NCBI RefSeq assembly: GCF_042466115.1 | Contig: NZ_JAXHBQ010000001.1 | Coordinates: 1,922,001-1,986,000, forward strand | DNA: 64,000 nucleotides | Direction: 5' to 3' | Source: SW4 sp042466115 | GTDB taxonomy: Bacteria > Pseudomonadota > Alphaproteobacteria > Rhodobacterales > Rhodobacteraceae | Shown: piece after piece, positions 1 through 8,665 of the stretch | Position numbering within the stretch: position 1 is the stretch's first letter | Layout: each line of letters starts with the position of its first letter | The notes under the pieces: model-generated | What the model was told of the DNA's origin: nothing | Seen by the model: only the letters and a program-made list of their open reading frames with translations | The model's database searches: none | Program-made: the position numbers and the translations under genes

Positions 1-753
1 AGCCGCGTCTATGGCAGCGACATGCGCACCCCCGAAGACATCGGGGCCCAAGCAGCAGCGCGCGCCGTTGCCCGCGCAGGTGCGCGCAAGCCGAAAACCG
101 GTGCATATCCGGTGTTGTTTGACGAACGTATCGCCAGTTCACTAATCGGGCATCTGTTGTCAGCCGTGAATGGCGCAATGATCGCGCGCGGATCAAGCTG
201 GCTTCGTGACGCGATGGGCGAACAGGTCTTGCCTGCGGGCCTGAGTGTCATTGAAGACCCGCACCGCACCCGTATCGCCGCATCGCGCCTGTTTGATGGC
301 GAAGGCCTTCCAACAGCAAAACGCGCGATAGTTGATAACGGCATCCTGACGGGCTGGACGCTTGATCTGGCCACCGCGCGCCAGTTGGGCCTCACCAGCA
401 CCGCCAACGCATCGCACAGCACCTCCTCGGCCCCGTCACCCAGCCTGACGAATATCGCGCTTACCCAGGGCGAAAAAACACCCGCCGAATTGATGGCGGA
501 TATGGGGACTGGCCTGCTCGTGACATCAATGATCGGCTCGACGATCAATCCCAACACGGGCGATTATTCGCGCGGTGCAAGCGGCTTCTGGGTCGAAAAC
601 GGCGCAATCACCTATGCGGTCAACGAATGCACCATCGCCGGAAACCTGCGCGACATGCTGATGCGGCTGACTCCGTCCAACGATGCGCAATCGCATCTGA
701 CGCGTGTCGTGCCATCCCTGCTGGTCGAAGGGATGACCCTTGCAGGCGACTGA
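1..753 (+). CDS. pmbA: PmbA/TldE-type metalloprotease, C-terminal part
   Basis: The gene enters from the left edge, so the N-terminal half is missing; 250 residues remain and end in TGA. The segment GDYSRGASGFWVENG followed by ITYAV..CTIAGNLRDM is the C-terminal signature of the PmbA (TldE) branch of the TldD/PmbA family, the non-metal-binding partner of TldD. In Escherichia coli this pair processes microcin B17 and degrades antidote proteins. The stop overlaps the next start by 14 nt, so the two genes are probably cotranscribed. Assignment to PmbA rather than TldD rests on the WVENG and IAGN motifs. No tldD is visible in the window. Confidence 0.85.
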   Translation, partial: SRVYGSDMRTPEDIGAQAAARAVARAGARKPKTGAYPVLFDERIASSLIGHLLSAVNGAMIARGSSWLRDAMGEQVLPAGLSVIEDPHRTRIAASRLFDGEGLPTAKRAIVDNGILTGWTLDLATARQLGLTSTANASHSTSSAPSPSLTNIALTQGEKTPAELMADMGTGLLVTSMIGSTINPNTGDYSRGASGFWVENGAITYAVNECTIAGNLRDMLMRLTPSNDAQSHLTRVVPSLLVEGMTLAGD

Positions 754-1510
754 CCTTGACCTGCTGGTCGACGCCGCGCGCGCTGCGGGGGACATCGCGA
801 CAAGCCACTTTGCCGCTGCAACCGAAGTCTGGGACAAACCCGGCAATGCTGGCCCCGTGACCGAAGCCGATTTGGCCGTCGACACGATGCTGCGCACCAC
901 GCTTTGCGCCGCACGCCCCGATTATGGCTGGCTGTCCGAGGAAACCGAGGATACCCCCGCGCGCCTTCAAACCGACCACCAGTTCATCGTTGATCCAATC
1001 GACGGCACGCGCGCCTTTATCGAGAAAAGCAAAGATTGGTCACATTCGCTGGCGATTGCGCATAACGGTGAAGTCACGGCTGCAGTGATCTACCTGCCCC
1101 TTCGCGACATGCTGTTTGCGGCCCGAAAGGGCAGCGGCGCAACGCTGAACGGCGCGCCGATTACAACAACGGTTCACGCAAGCCTGAACGATAGCAACGT
1201 GCTGGCGACACGCCCGAACATGGACCCGAAATACTGGCAAAGCGGCGCGCCAGTGTTCAAGCGCCACTTTCGGTCGTCCCTTGCCTATCGCATGGCGCTG
1301 GTCGCGCAGGGCCGGTTCGATGCGATGCTAACGCTGCGACCCACATGGGAGTGGGACATCGCCGCGGGCACCCTGATCGTGACCGAGGCCGCGGGCACCG
1401 CCACAACCCGCACAGGTGCGCCGCTCAGGTTCAACAACCCGCACCCGCAGGTTGACGGGGTGATTGCCGGTGGCATGCTGCATGCGCCGTTGCTCGCAGC
1501 GCTGGCCTGA
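740..1510 (+). CDS. Inositol monophosphatase family protein (CysQ-like)
   Basis: A 256-residue protein of the Mg-dependent, lithium-sensitive phosphatase fold. It has the metal-binding pair SEE near residues 66-68, DPIDGT at 85-90 and WEWDIAAG near 205, all hallmarks of inositol monophosphatase and 3'(2'),5'-bisphosphate nucleotidase (CysQ). Substrate cannot be settled from motifs; the WLSEE and DPIDGTRAF pattern is common in CysQ-type enzymes, which recycle PAP from sulfate assimilation. The start is TTG inside the 3' end of pmbA, the only in-frame start that keeps the full N-terminal helix. DUF4170, waaA and lpxK lie just downstream. Confidence 0.82.
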   Translation: MQATDLDLLVDAARAAGDIATSHFAAATEVWDKPGNAGPVTEADLAVDTMLRTTLCAARPDYGWLSEETEDTPARLQTDHQFIVDPIDGTRAFIEKSKDWSHSLAIAHNGEVTAAVIYLPLRDMLFAARKGSGATLNGAPITTTVHASLNDSNVLATRPNMDPKYWQSGAPVFKRHFRSSLAYRMALVAQGRFDAMLTLRPTWEWDIAAGTLIVTEAAGTATTRTGAPLRFNNPHPQVDGVIAGGMLHAPLLAALA

Positions 1511-1576
1511 TTGCTTTACGGCGTCACCCCAAAGCCCTAGCTTACCCCCGGACACATCTTGCAACATGAGGCTTTT

Positions 1577-1822
1577 ATGACCCAGCGCCTGCACCTCGTC
1601 TTTGGTGGCGAATTGATCGACCCGACCAAGAACGCATTCAAGGATGTGAACGACATCCATATCGTCGGTATGTTCCCCGACTATGACTCCGCGTTCAACG
1701 CCTGGAAAGAAAACGCCCAACGCACCGTGGACAATGCCCACATGCGCTATTTCATTGCGCATATCCACCGCCTGCGCGACGAAGGCGTCGAGGCATCGCC
1801 AACAGAAGAACTGGGCAGTTAG
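1577..1822 (+). CDS. DUF4170 family small protein
   Basis: An 81-residue soluble protein without signal peptide or membrane span. Its sequence (HLVFGGEL, DIHIVGMFPDY, ARRYFIAHIHRL-like end) fits the DUF4170 family, a small alphaproteobacterial family of unknown function. I recall members placed just before waaA in Rhodobacterales, as here: the gene ends 10 bp before waaA. An in-frame TTG lies 18 nt upstream, but ATG at 1577 is the more natural start. A role in lipopolysaccharide assembly is suggested only by position. Confidence 0.72.
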   Translation: MTQRLHLVFGGELIDPTKNAFKDVNDIHIVGMFPDYDSAFNAWKENAQRTVDNAHMRYFIAHIHRLRDEGVEASPTEELGS

Positions 1823-1832
1823 GCACACCTGA

Positions 1833-3050
1833 ATGGCGCGCACCCTTTCGCTTCGATCGCTTATTGGGCAACGTCCGGTAGCGGACACACCCAAGCAGGA
1901 CAGCACAACGCGCCCCGACCGGCCAAAGGGGCCGTTGATCTGGTTCCACGTCGGCGGTGACGGCAACCATCGCACTATCGCGACTCTTGCGCATCGGCTC
2001 GCCAGCGAACGTGATCAAGCGACGTTTTTGGTTACCGGCACCCTTCTTGAATCAGGTGTAACGTCTGACAATCCGAATGTGATTTTCCAACCCGATCCAC
2101 CCGACACCCAAACTGGCGCGCGTGCGTTTCTGGATCACTGGCGTCCCGACATGCTGTTCTGGATGCAAGACATACTGCTGCCCATCCTGCTTGCCGAGTG
2201 CGCCGTGCGTAAGTGCCCGATGGTGCAGTTGAACGCCAAAAATGGACCAAGCTTGAACTGGTCGGGACCTTGGAAACGGACTGCTCCTCGTGCGATCCTT
2301 GAAAAGTTCACTGCCGTTATGGCCGTGGACAATGGCGCTGCGGCACGGTTGCGGCGTGCAGGTTACAACCCCGCGCGGATCGAGGTCACGGGCGCGCTTG
2401 AAGAAGAAAGCATCGCCCTTCCCTTCAACGAGGCCGAGCGCAACGAGATGGCCGCCCTGATCGGTGCCCGCCCCGTCTGGTTTGCGACCGACCTTGCCGC
2501 GCGCGAAATCGAAACAATTGCCGACGCCTATCAACGGGCCAGCAAACGTGGCTATCGGCTTTTGCTGGTGGTGACACCGCGCGACGTGAACGATTCCGCC
2601 GGTATGGCGCAGCAACTGCGCGATCTTGACCTGCACGTCGGGGTGCGCGGCGATGGCGATGACCCGCATGATGAAATGCAGGTGTATATCGCCGACCTCG
2701 ATAACGAACATGGCCTTTGGTATCGTCTGGCCCCGATTACACTCATGGGCGGCACGCTTACCGGTGCCAGCAGCCGGTCTCCGTTCGAGGCGGCGGCACT
2801 TGGATCAGTGGTTGTCCATGGGCCGGCAACCGGACGACATGGAACGGCATACGAACGGCTAACCGCCGCGGGGGCATGCCGTGCGGTGAATTCGGCAGAA
2901 CGTTTGGCCGAGGCCGTTGGCTTGATGAACACGCCCGACCGTGTGGCGCAAATGGCCCAGGCGGGATGGACAGTCGTGACCGATGGTGCAGACGTCAGCA
3001 ACCGCGTGCTGGCGATGATCCGCGCACATCTTGACTCGAAAGGGGGATAG
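1833..3050 (+). CDS. waaA: 3-deoxy-D-manno-octulosonic acid (Kdo) transferase
   Basis: A 405-residue GT-B type glycosyltransferase (family GT30) that transfers Kdo from CMP-Kdo to lipid IVA at the cytoplasmic face of the inner membrane. The N-terminal half holds FHVGGDGNHRTI and the acceptor-side WMQDILLPILL and MVQLNAK segments. The C-terminal half has the donor-binding ITLMGGTLTGASSRSPFEAAALGSVVVHG stretch, read here as the family's GGS..GGHNPlEPa region in a divergent form. That region is less canonical than in E. coli WaaA (GGTLTGASSRSP instead of GGHNPLEP), so exact acceptor specificity is uncertain. lpxK follows after 3 bp, supporting the assignment. Confidence 0.82.
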   Translation: MARTLSLRSLIGQRPVADTPKQDSTTRPDRPKGPLIWFHVGGDGNHRTIATLAHRLASERDQATFLVTGTLLESGVTSDNPNVIFQPDPPDTQTGARAFLDHWRPDMLFWMQDILLPILLAECAVRKCPMVQLNAKNGPSLNWSGPWKRTAPRAILEKFTAVMAVDNGAAARLRRAGYNPARIEVTGALEEESIALPFNEAERNEMAALIGARPVWFATDLAAREIETIADAYQRASKRGYRLLLVVTPRDVNDSAGMAQQLRDLDLHVGVRGDGDDPHDEMQVYIADLDNEHGLWYRLAPITLMGGTLTGASSRSPFEAAALGSVVVHGPATGRHGTAYERLTAAGACRAVNSAERLAEAVGLMNTPDRVAQMAQAGWTVVTDGADVSNRVLAMIRAHLDSKGG

Positions 3051-3053
3051 ACA

Positions 3054-4058
3054 ATGACGGCCCCCCGTTTCTGGTTTACCGATCCGGCACGGCCTGCATT
3101 GCGCGCGCGCCTGCTTGCACCTGTCGCCACCCTTTTTGGGGCGATGACTGCGCGGCGACTGGCCAAGGGCACTCCAATGCAGGCTGAAGTGCCTGTGATC
3201 TGCATCGGCAATATCAATGTTGGCGGCACTGGAAAGACACCTACGGCCATCGCGCTGGTGCAGCGGCTGATCGCATGGGGGTATCAGCCGCATGTCATAA
3301 GCCGTGGCTATGGCGGCGCGCTTGCGGGTCCGATCGCTGTGGACCCAACACAGCATTCTGCGCGGGATACTGGTGACGAGCCGCTTCTTCTGGCCGCCTT
3401 TGCGCCCACATGGGTATCCAGGGATCGCAGCGCAGGTGTGCGGATGGCACAGGAATCCGGCGCCGATGTTGTGGTGATGGACGACGGATTTCAAAACCCG
3501 TCCGTGCACAAGGACATGTCCCTGATTGTTGTCGATGCGCGGCGCGGGTTTGGCAACGGCCGCGTCATGCCTGCGGGTCCGCTACGCGAACCGGTTTCAA
3601 CGGGGATGGCACGCGCTGATGTTCTTTTGTCGATCGGATCAACACAAGATCAAGACGCGTTCACCGCCTTGTGGCACCACCGGATTGGCAACACGCCGCA
3701 TGCACGCGGCCACCTCGCACCGCTTGCAACCGGAATGACATGGGCCGGCCTGCGTGTGCTGGCCTTTGCCGGAATCGGCCACCCCGAAAAGTTTTTCCAG
3801 ACCTTGCGCGCATTGGGTGCCGACGTGTTGCACGGCGAACCGTTGAACGACCATCAACCGCTGACCGATACCTTGATGAAAAGGCTTGAGCTTGAGGCAA
3901 TTGCCCGCACAGCCCAGCTGGTGACGACTGAAAAGGACGCAGTACGCTTGCCCGCATCATTTCGCCAAAAGGTTCTGACCTTGCCTGTGCGGCTGGACAT
4001 CGCGGATTGGTCTGCAATCGACGCCGCGCTTGCCAGGGCTGGCATTACTCCTCGATGA
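3054..4058 (+). CDS. lpxK: Tetraacyldisaccharide 4'-kinase
   Basis: A 334-residue P-loop kinase that phosphorylates the 4' position of the tetraacyldisaccharide to give lipid IVA, at the inner membrane. The family's Walker A variant GNINVGGTGKTP sits near residues 46-57. It is followed by HVISRGYGG, the DEPLLLA segment and VVMDDGFQNPS (Walker B-like DDGFQ), all diagnostic of LpxK. It starts 3 bp after waaA and is the last gene of this lipid A block. The 3' end overlaps the convergent CoA transferase gene by 14 nt. Confidence 0.95.
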   Translation: MTAPRFWFTDPARPALRARLLAPVATLFGAMTARRLAKGTPMQAEVPVICIGNINVGGTGKTPTAIALVQRLIAWGYQPHVISRGYGGALAGPIAVDPTQHSARDTGDEPLLLAAFAPTWVSRDRSAGVRMAQESGADVVVMDDGFQNPSVHKDMSLIVVDARRGFGNGRVMPAGPLREPVSTGMARADVLLSIGSTQDQDAFTALWHHRIGNTPHARGHLAPLATGMTWAGLRVLAFAGIGHPEKFFQTLRALGADVLHGEPLNDHQPLTDTLMKRLELEAIARTAQLVTTEKDAVRLPASFRQKVLTLPVRLDIADWSAIDAALARAGITPR

Positions 4059-5172
4059 TAACTTGCCCTTCGCCCAGTTTCGGCGAGGCGTGGCGCAACC
4101 TTAGATCAGCATCCGAAAACCTGATTGGCGTGCGCACGCCCGGCACGCCATCAAGTTCAATTTGCATCCCGCGATGAACAACCTGCGGGTCGGCAAAGAC
4201 ATCATCCATGTTGTTGATCGGCCCCGCCGGAACGCCATGCGCCTCGCAAGCGGCCAGTAGCGCTGACTTGGTCATCTTGATCGTTTCTGCCGCCAGAATT
4301 TCGGCGAGGGATTCACGGTTTTTCAGCCGCGCGGGATTGGTCGCATATGCAGGATCATCGGCAATGTCCGGCAGACCCAAAACGGCGCAAAAATTGCGAA
4401 ACTGCCCGTCATTGCCCACGGCGATAATGATATGCCCGTCCGCGCATTCAAACACCTGATAGGGCACGATATTGGGGTGCGCATTGCCCAGACGCTGCGG
4501 CACGTTTCCCGAACTTAGATAATTCATCGCCTGATTGGCCATCACCGCAGTCGCGACATCCAGCAAGGCCATGTCTATGTGTTGGCCCTTGCCGGTCGCG
4601 GCGCGCTGGTGAACCGCGGCCAGGATCGCAGTGCTGGCATAGACGCCCGTGAAAATATCTGTGAACGCCACGCCCACCTTTTGCGGCTGCCCTGCGGGAT
4701 CGCCGGTAACAGACATCAGGCCGGACATGCCTTGAATGATGTAGTCGTATCCCGCCCGTTGCGCATAAGGACCGTCCTGCCCGAATCCCGTGATGGAACA
4801 ATAGATCAAGCGCGGGTGCGTTTCGCGCAGACTGTCATAGTCCAAGCCGTATTTCGCCAGCCCGCCGACCTTGAAGTTCTCGATCAGGATATCGGCGTCG
4901 TTAATCAGCTTGAGCAGTTGCGCGCGGCCCGTATCGGTGCGGAAATCAATCACGACTGATCGTTTGCCACGATTGCAGCAATGGAAATAGGCCGCCGACG
5001 TGTCCCCGTTCGGGGTCGCAAAGGGCGCGCCCCATGTGCGCGTGTCGTCGCCTTGGGGCGATTCAACCTTGATCACTTCGGCCCCCAGATCGGCCAGAGT
5101 TTGGCCAGCCCAAGGGCCAGCCAGAATCCGCGCCAATTCAACGACCTTCAGGCCTTCAAGCGGGGCAGGCAT
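4045..5172 (-). CDS. CaiB/BaiF-type CoA transferase
   Basis: A 375-residue class III CoA transferase. It begins PLEGLKVVELARILAGPWAGQTLADLGAEVIKVE, carries GDDTR.WG, RGKRSV.ID and ENFKVGGLAKYGLDYDSL (containing the catalytic Asp of the family), and later GNAHPNIVPYQVF. Relatives include formyl-CoA transferase, carnitine-CoA transferase and succinyl-CoA:acid transferases. The acyl substrate cannot be named. Its ATG overlaps the stop of the DsbA-like gene by 1 nt, so the two are probably translationally coupled. A CoA transferase coupled to a thiol oxidoreductase is not an obvious functional pair. Confidence 0.9.
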   Translation of the reverse strand: MPAPLEGLKVVELARILAGPWAGQTLADLGAEVIKVESPQGDDTRTWGAPFATPNGDTSAAYFHCCNRGKRSVVIDFRTDTGRAQLLKLINDADILIENFKVGGLAKYGLDYDSLRETHPRLIYCSITGFGQDGPYAQRAGYDYIIQGMSGLMSVTGDPAGQPQKVGVAFTDIFTGVYASTAILAAVHQRAATGKGQHIDMALLDVATAVMANQAMNYLSSGNVPQRLGNAHPNIVPYQVFECADGHIIIAVGNDGQFRNFCAVLGLPDIADDPAYATNPARLKNRESLAEILAAETIKMTKSALLAACEAHGVPAGPINNMDDVFADPQVVHRGMQIELDGVPGVRTPIRFSDADLRLRHASPKLGEGQVIIEE

Positions 5173-5834
5173 TATTCAGCCAGCTTTTCATCCAGAACCG
5201 CTGCAAACTCGCCATAGGCCATATTGGAGTAAGGCTCGCCATTGATGATAAAGCTGGGGGTGCCCGTGATATTGTCCGCCTCACGGTTGGTTTCGGACCA
5301 AGTATAGAGCGCCTGTGCCGCCTCGGCGTCGGCCATGCAAACGTCCAGATCTTCGTCCGTCAAACCGGCAATCTTGCCAATATTGCGAAGGTTGTTGGCA
5401 ATCGTTGCCGGATCGCCTGCACCCGCCCATTCGCGCTGCTGTTCAAAGATCAGCTCGGTAATTCCGAAATACCGCAACGGCCCACCACATCGCGCCACCA
5501 TCGAGGCCCACAGGCCGGGACGGTCAAAATAGACCTCGCGATAAACAAACCGAACCTTGCCGGTGTCGATATAGTTTTCCTTGATCTGAAGGTATTGATC
5601 GGCATGGAAGTTGGCGCAGTGTGGACACGTAAACGACGCATATTCGATCACCTCGACGGTCGCATCCTCGCTGCCCTGCACCATCTCGACGACACTGCTT
5701 GTATCAACTTCGGCGTCTTGCGCGATTGCCGCCCCGAACACGGGATCCGTTGGCGCGGTTGGACGGGTCAGAAACCACGTACCGCCCGCGATGATAGCAA
5801 CGGCAAGGGCCGCGATGGAAAGCGTCTTATTCAT
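5172..5834 (-). CDS. DsbA-family thiol:disulfide oxidoreductase, exported
   Basis: A 220-residue protein with an N-terminal hydrophobic segment (about residues 6-23) acting as a signal or anchor. It has a thioredoxin fold with active site C70-P-H-C73 in YASFTCPHCANFH, and a cis-proline loop GTPSFIINGEPY near residue 195. It belongs to the DsbA/Com1-like (Thioredoxin_4) group, which introduces or rearranges disulfides in the periplasm. It sits 1 bp downstream of the DUF721 gene and overlaps the next gene, so the three form one leftward operon. Confidence 0.9.
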   Translation of the reverse strand: MNKTLSIAALAVAIIAGGTWFLTRPTAPTDPVFGAAIAQDAEVDTSSVVEMVQGSEDATVEVIEYASFTCPHCANFHADQYLQIKENYIDTGKVRFVYREVYFDRPGLWASMVARCGGPLRYFGITELIFEQQREWAGAGDPATIANNLRNIGKIAGLTDEDLDVCMADAEAAQALYTWSETNREADNITGTPSFIINGEPYSNMAYGEFAAVLDEKLAE

Positions 5835-5835
5835 A

Positions 5836-6360
5836 TCAGTCTGCCTTTTCCTGGCGTTTTCGTTTGGTCAGAACATTGGCCGCAAGCGTGCGAAGTGCAA
5901 CCCGCAAGTCGTCACTTGCCACATCCGATGACAGCACTTCGGCCTTGGCCAGCGCATCAGGGTCTGGTGCGGCCTTTGCCTTGGGCTTGTGATCAAAGGC
6001 AACGCGCCCTTCGGCAAAGCCGGTTGGCGCGGTCTGGGTGATCCGCACGCGCGAAATGGCACGATAGCCGTAAACCGCATTCACCTTGTCGCGAATCTGG
6101 TCCTTTTGCATTTCCAACATCGGTGCCTGCGCACCAGTCGTTAAGATCGACAGCGTTGCACCCAATCCGCCTTGCCCGTAACCAACCTTGACCGGATGGG
6201 CGATGCGGGCGGTTTCTTCGCCGACAATTTCGGCCCAATGGGTCAAAAGCCGGGTCACGGCAAAGCCGCGCGCCTCGCTCGCACCGCGAATCCGCTTCTG
6301 CATCAGGGACGCTGCGCGGGAAAAACCGCGTGTGGTGGTATGTTTGCGTTGTTGTGCCAT
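5836..6360 (-). CDS. DUF721 (DciA-like) protein
   Basis: A 174-residue basic protein. The N-terminal 100 residues match DUF721 (KRIRGASEARGFAVTRLLTHWAEIVGEETARIAHPVKV), the family that includes DciA, a loader of the replicative helicase in bacteria lacking DnaC. The C-terminal third is Lys/Ala-rich and poorly conserved. It is the first gene of the leftward trio and is divergent from mutY across 68 bp, which must contain both promoters. A DciA role is family knowledge, not shown here. Confidence 0.78.
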   Translation of the reverse strand: MAQQRKHTTTRGFSRAASLMQKRIRGASEARGFAVTRLLTHWAEIVGEETARIAHPVKVGYGQGGLGATLSILTTGAQAPMLEMQKDQIRDKVNAVYGYRAISRVRITQTAPTGFAEGRVAFDHKPKAKAAPDPDALAKAEVLSSDVASDDLRVALRTLAANVLTKRKRQEKAD

Positions 6361-6428
6361 TCTAACGTTCTATTCTAAAGCACCAGCGCGCCCATACCAG
6401 CGAAACCCTGCATCAAAGGACATAAACA

Positions 6429-7481
6429 TTGCGTGACGACCCAAGCGCGGACCTGCTTGACTGGTATGACACCCATGCCCGCGTGATGCCGTGGCGCGTC
6501 GCCCCTGCGGATCGCAAGGCGGGCCAGCGCCCCGATCCCTATCGTATCTGGCTGTCCGAGGTGATGTTGCAGCAAACCACCGTGGCTGCTGTGCGCGACT
6601 ATTTCCACCGGTTCACCGCGCGCTGGCCGACCGTGCAGGATCTGGCCAGTGCCGCCGATGCGGATGTCATGGGGGAATGGGCGGGCCTTGGGTATTACGC
6701 CCGCGCGCGCAACCTTTTGAAATGTGCCCGTGCAATTGTCACGGATTATGATGGCGTCTTTCCCGATACGCGTGACGGGCTGATCGCTTTGCCCGGCATT
6801 GGCCCCTATACCGCCGCCGCAATCGCCGCGATTGCCTTTGACGAACAGGCGACGGTCGTGGACGGCAACGTCGAACGGGTCATGGCGCGCCTGCATGATG
6901 TCCACTCGCCTTTGCCTGCGGCCAAGGGCGAACTGACGGTGCTGGCAACCGCCCTTACACCTGCCCAGCGCGCAGGCGATTATGCCCAAGCGGTGATGGA
7001 CCTTGGCGCGACGATCTGCACCCCGAAATCACCCGCTTGCGGCAATTGCCCGTGGCGTGATCCCTGCAAGTCGCGGATCGCGGGCACGGTGGCCGAACTG
7101 CCCAAAAAGACCCCCAAGAAAAAGACACCGACGCGCTTTGGCATCGCCTATGTCGCACGGCGGACCGATGGCGCATGGTTGCTGGAAACACGCCCCGACA
7201 AAGGCCTGCTGGGCGGGATGCTTGGTTGGCCTATGTCCGACTGGAATGATGCGCCAGATCCCGCGCCGCCCCTCGATGCAAACTGGCAAGACCTTGGCGT
7301 CGAAGCACGCCACACATTCACGCATTTCCATCTACGCTTGCAGATCATGACTGCGAATGTAGGAGATACGACCCCAAACCGTGGTGATTTCATCGCAGCG
7401 CCCGATTTTCGCCCCAGCGACCTGCCAACCGTCATGCGTAAAGTATTCGACCTTGCGCACGCGACGCTACGCCACGATTGA
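6429..7481 (+). CDS. mutY: A/G-specific adenine glycosylase
   Basis: A 350-residue base-excision enzyme that removes adenine opposite 8-oxoguanine. It has the catalytic Glu in SEVMLQQTTV, the helix-hairpin-helix LPGIGPYTAAAIAAIAF followed by VVDGNVERV (catalytic Asp), and the [4Fe-4S] ligands in CTPKSPACGNCPWRDPC. A C-terminal NUDIX-like domain (from about residue 230) recognises 8-oxoG. The start is TTG; no ATG gives the conserved N-terminus (LLDWYDTHARVMPWR). It is divergent from DUF721. Confidence 0.96.
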   Translation: MRDDPSADLLDWYDTHARVMPWRVAPADRKAGQRPDPYRIWLSEVMLQQTTVAAVRDYFHRFTARWPTVQDLASAADADVMGEWAGLGYYARARNLLKCARAIVTDYDGVFPDTRDGLIALPGIGPYTAAAIAAIAFDEQATVVDGNVERVMARLHDVHSPLPAAKGELTVLATALTPAQRAGDYAQAVMDLGATICTPKSPACGNCPWRDPCKSRIAGTVAELPKKTPKKKTPTRFGIAYVARRTDGAWLLETRPDKGLLGGMLGWPMSDWNDAPDPAPPLDANWQDLGVEARHTFTHFHLRLQIMTANVGDTTPNRGDFIAAPDFRPSDLPTVMRKVFDLAHATLRHD

Positions 7482-7531
7482 GTGCGACGCGCGCGCGCGA
7501 TAACCTGCGCACGAACTAACCGGAGCATTCC

Positions 7532-8665
7532 ATGATCCCGCACGACAATATGGCTAAACTCTCGCGCGCGCTGCCGTTCTGGCTTTCTCTTGCGCTGGTC
7601 CCGCTGGCATGGATCGGGGCGATCTATGGCGGTTGGACGGTGATTCTGCTGCCGATTTCCACGTGGTATCTGTTTTCGATCATCGACGGAATCGCGGGCC
7701 TTTACGAAGAAAACGCCGACCTCGACACAACCGAAGACGAGTTGTTCTGGTATAAGCTGGTCACGCTGATCTGGTTCCCGATCCAGTTTGTGACGGTGTT
7801 CGGCATCCTTTGGTATGTGACGCAGACTGGCCACCTTTCGGTGGTGGAACAGATCATACTATTCTTTGGCATCGGCGTGATTTCCGGTGCGGTCGGGATC
7901 GTCTATGCCCACGAGCTTTGCCATCAGAAACCGAAACTGGAACGCAATCTGGGCGATCTACTGCTCGCCATGGTGCTCTATTCCCATTTTCGCAGCGAAC
8001 ACTTGCTGGTGCATCACCGCTATGTGGGCACGCCACGCGACCCCGTGACCGCGCGATACAACGAAGGGTTCCACCGCTTCTTTTTCCGTGTGCTGCGCGA
8101 ACAACCCCTGTCGGCATTCCGCGCCGAAAAGGCGATGTTGGCGCGCAAAAACCTGCCTTGGCATGACCGCACAAACCCGTTCTGGAAGTACTGGGGCTTG
8201 CAGATCATGTTCATTGCCCTCGCCGTGATCATCGGTGGCTGGGCCGGTCTTGGGCTGTTCCTGATTCAGGCCTTTGTGGCGATCTGGCAGCTGGAACTCA
8301 CCAACTATGTCGAACACTACGGGCTGACGCGCAAACACCTCGGGGATGGCAAATACGAACATGTCCTGCCGCGCCATTCGTGGAACGCATCGCAGCTTGC
8401 GTCGAACTGGCTGCTGATCAACTTGCAGCGCCATTCCGATCACCACTACAAGCCCGACCGGCGCTTTCCGCTGCTGCAAACCTATGGCGAGGCTGACGCC
8501 CCGCAACTGCCCTATGGCTATCCGATCATGACGATGGCGGCGATGGTGCCGCCGATCTGGCGGCGTGTGATGAACCCGCGTGTGCGCAAGTGGCGGGCGA
8601 TGTATTATCCCGAAATCACCGACTGGCAGCCCTATAAGAACGGCACCACGCCGATGCCCCGCTAG
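7532..8665 (+). CDS. alkB: Alkane 1-monooxygenase (membrane di-iron hydroxylase)
   Basis: A 377-residue integral membrane hydroxylase. Several hydrophobic spans (about 15-55, 78-125, 222-255) carry the eight-histidine di-iron motifs of AlkB: HELCH at 127-131, EHLLVHHRYV at 156-165, NYVEHYGL at 258-265 and LQRHSDHH at 298-305. The family oxidises terminal carbons of medium-chain alkanes using electrons from rubredoxin. No rubredoxin, rubredoxin reductase or alkane regulator gene lies nearby, so redox partners must be elsewhere. It starts 50 bp after mutY and its stop overlaps convergent galE by 4 nt. Confidence 0.93.
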   Translation: MIPHDNMAKLSRALPFWLSLALVPLAWIGAIYGGWTVILLPISTWYLFSIIDGIAGLYEENADLDTTEDELFWYKLVTLIWFPIQFVTVFGILWYVTQTGHLSVVEQIILFFGIGVISGAVGIVYAHELCHQKPKLERNLGDLLLAMVLYSHFRSEHLLVHHRYVGTPRDPVTARYNEGFHRFFFRVLREQPLSAFRAEKAMLARKNLPWHDRTNPFWKYWGLQIMFIALAVIIGGWAGLGLFLIQAFVAIWQLELTNYVEHYGLTRKHLGDGKYEHVLPRHSWNASQLASNWLLINLQRHSDHHYKPDRRFPLLQTYGEADAPQLPYGYPIMTMAAMVPPIWRRVMNPRVRKWRAMYYPEITDWQPYKNGTTPMPR

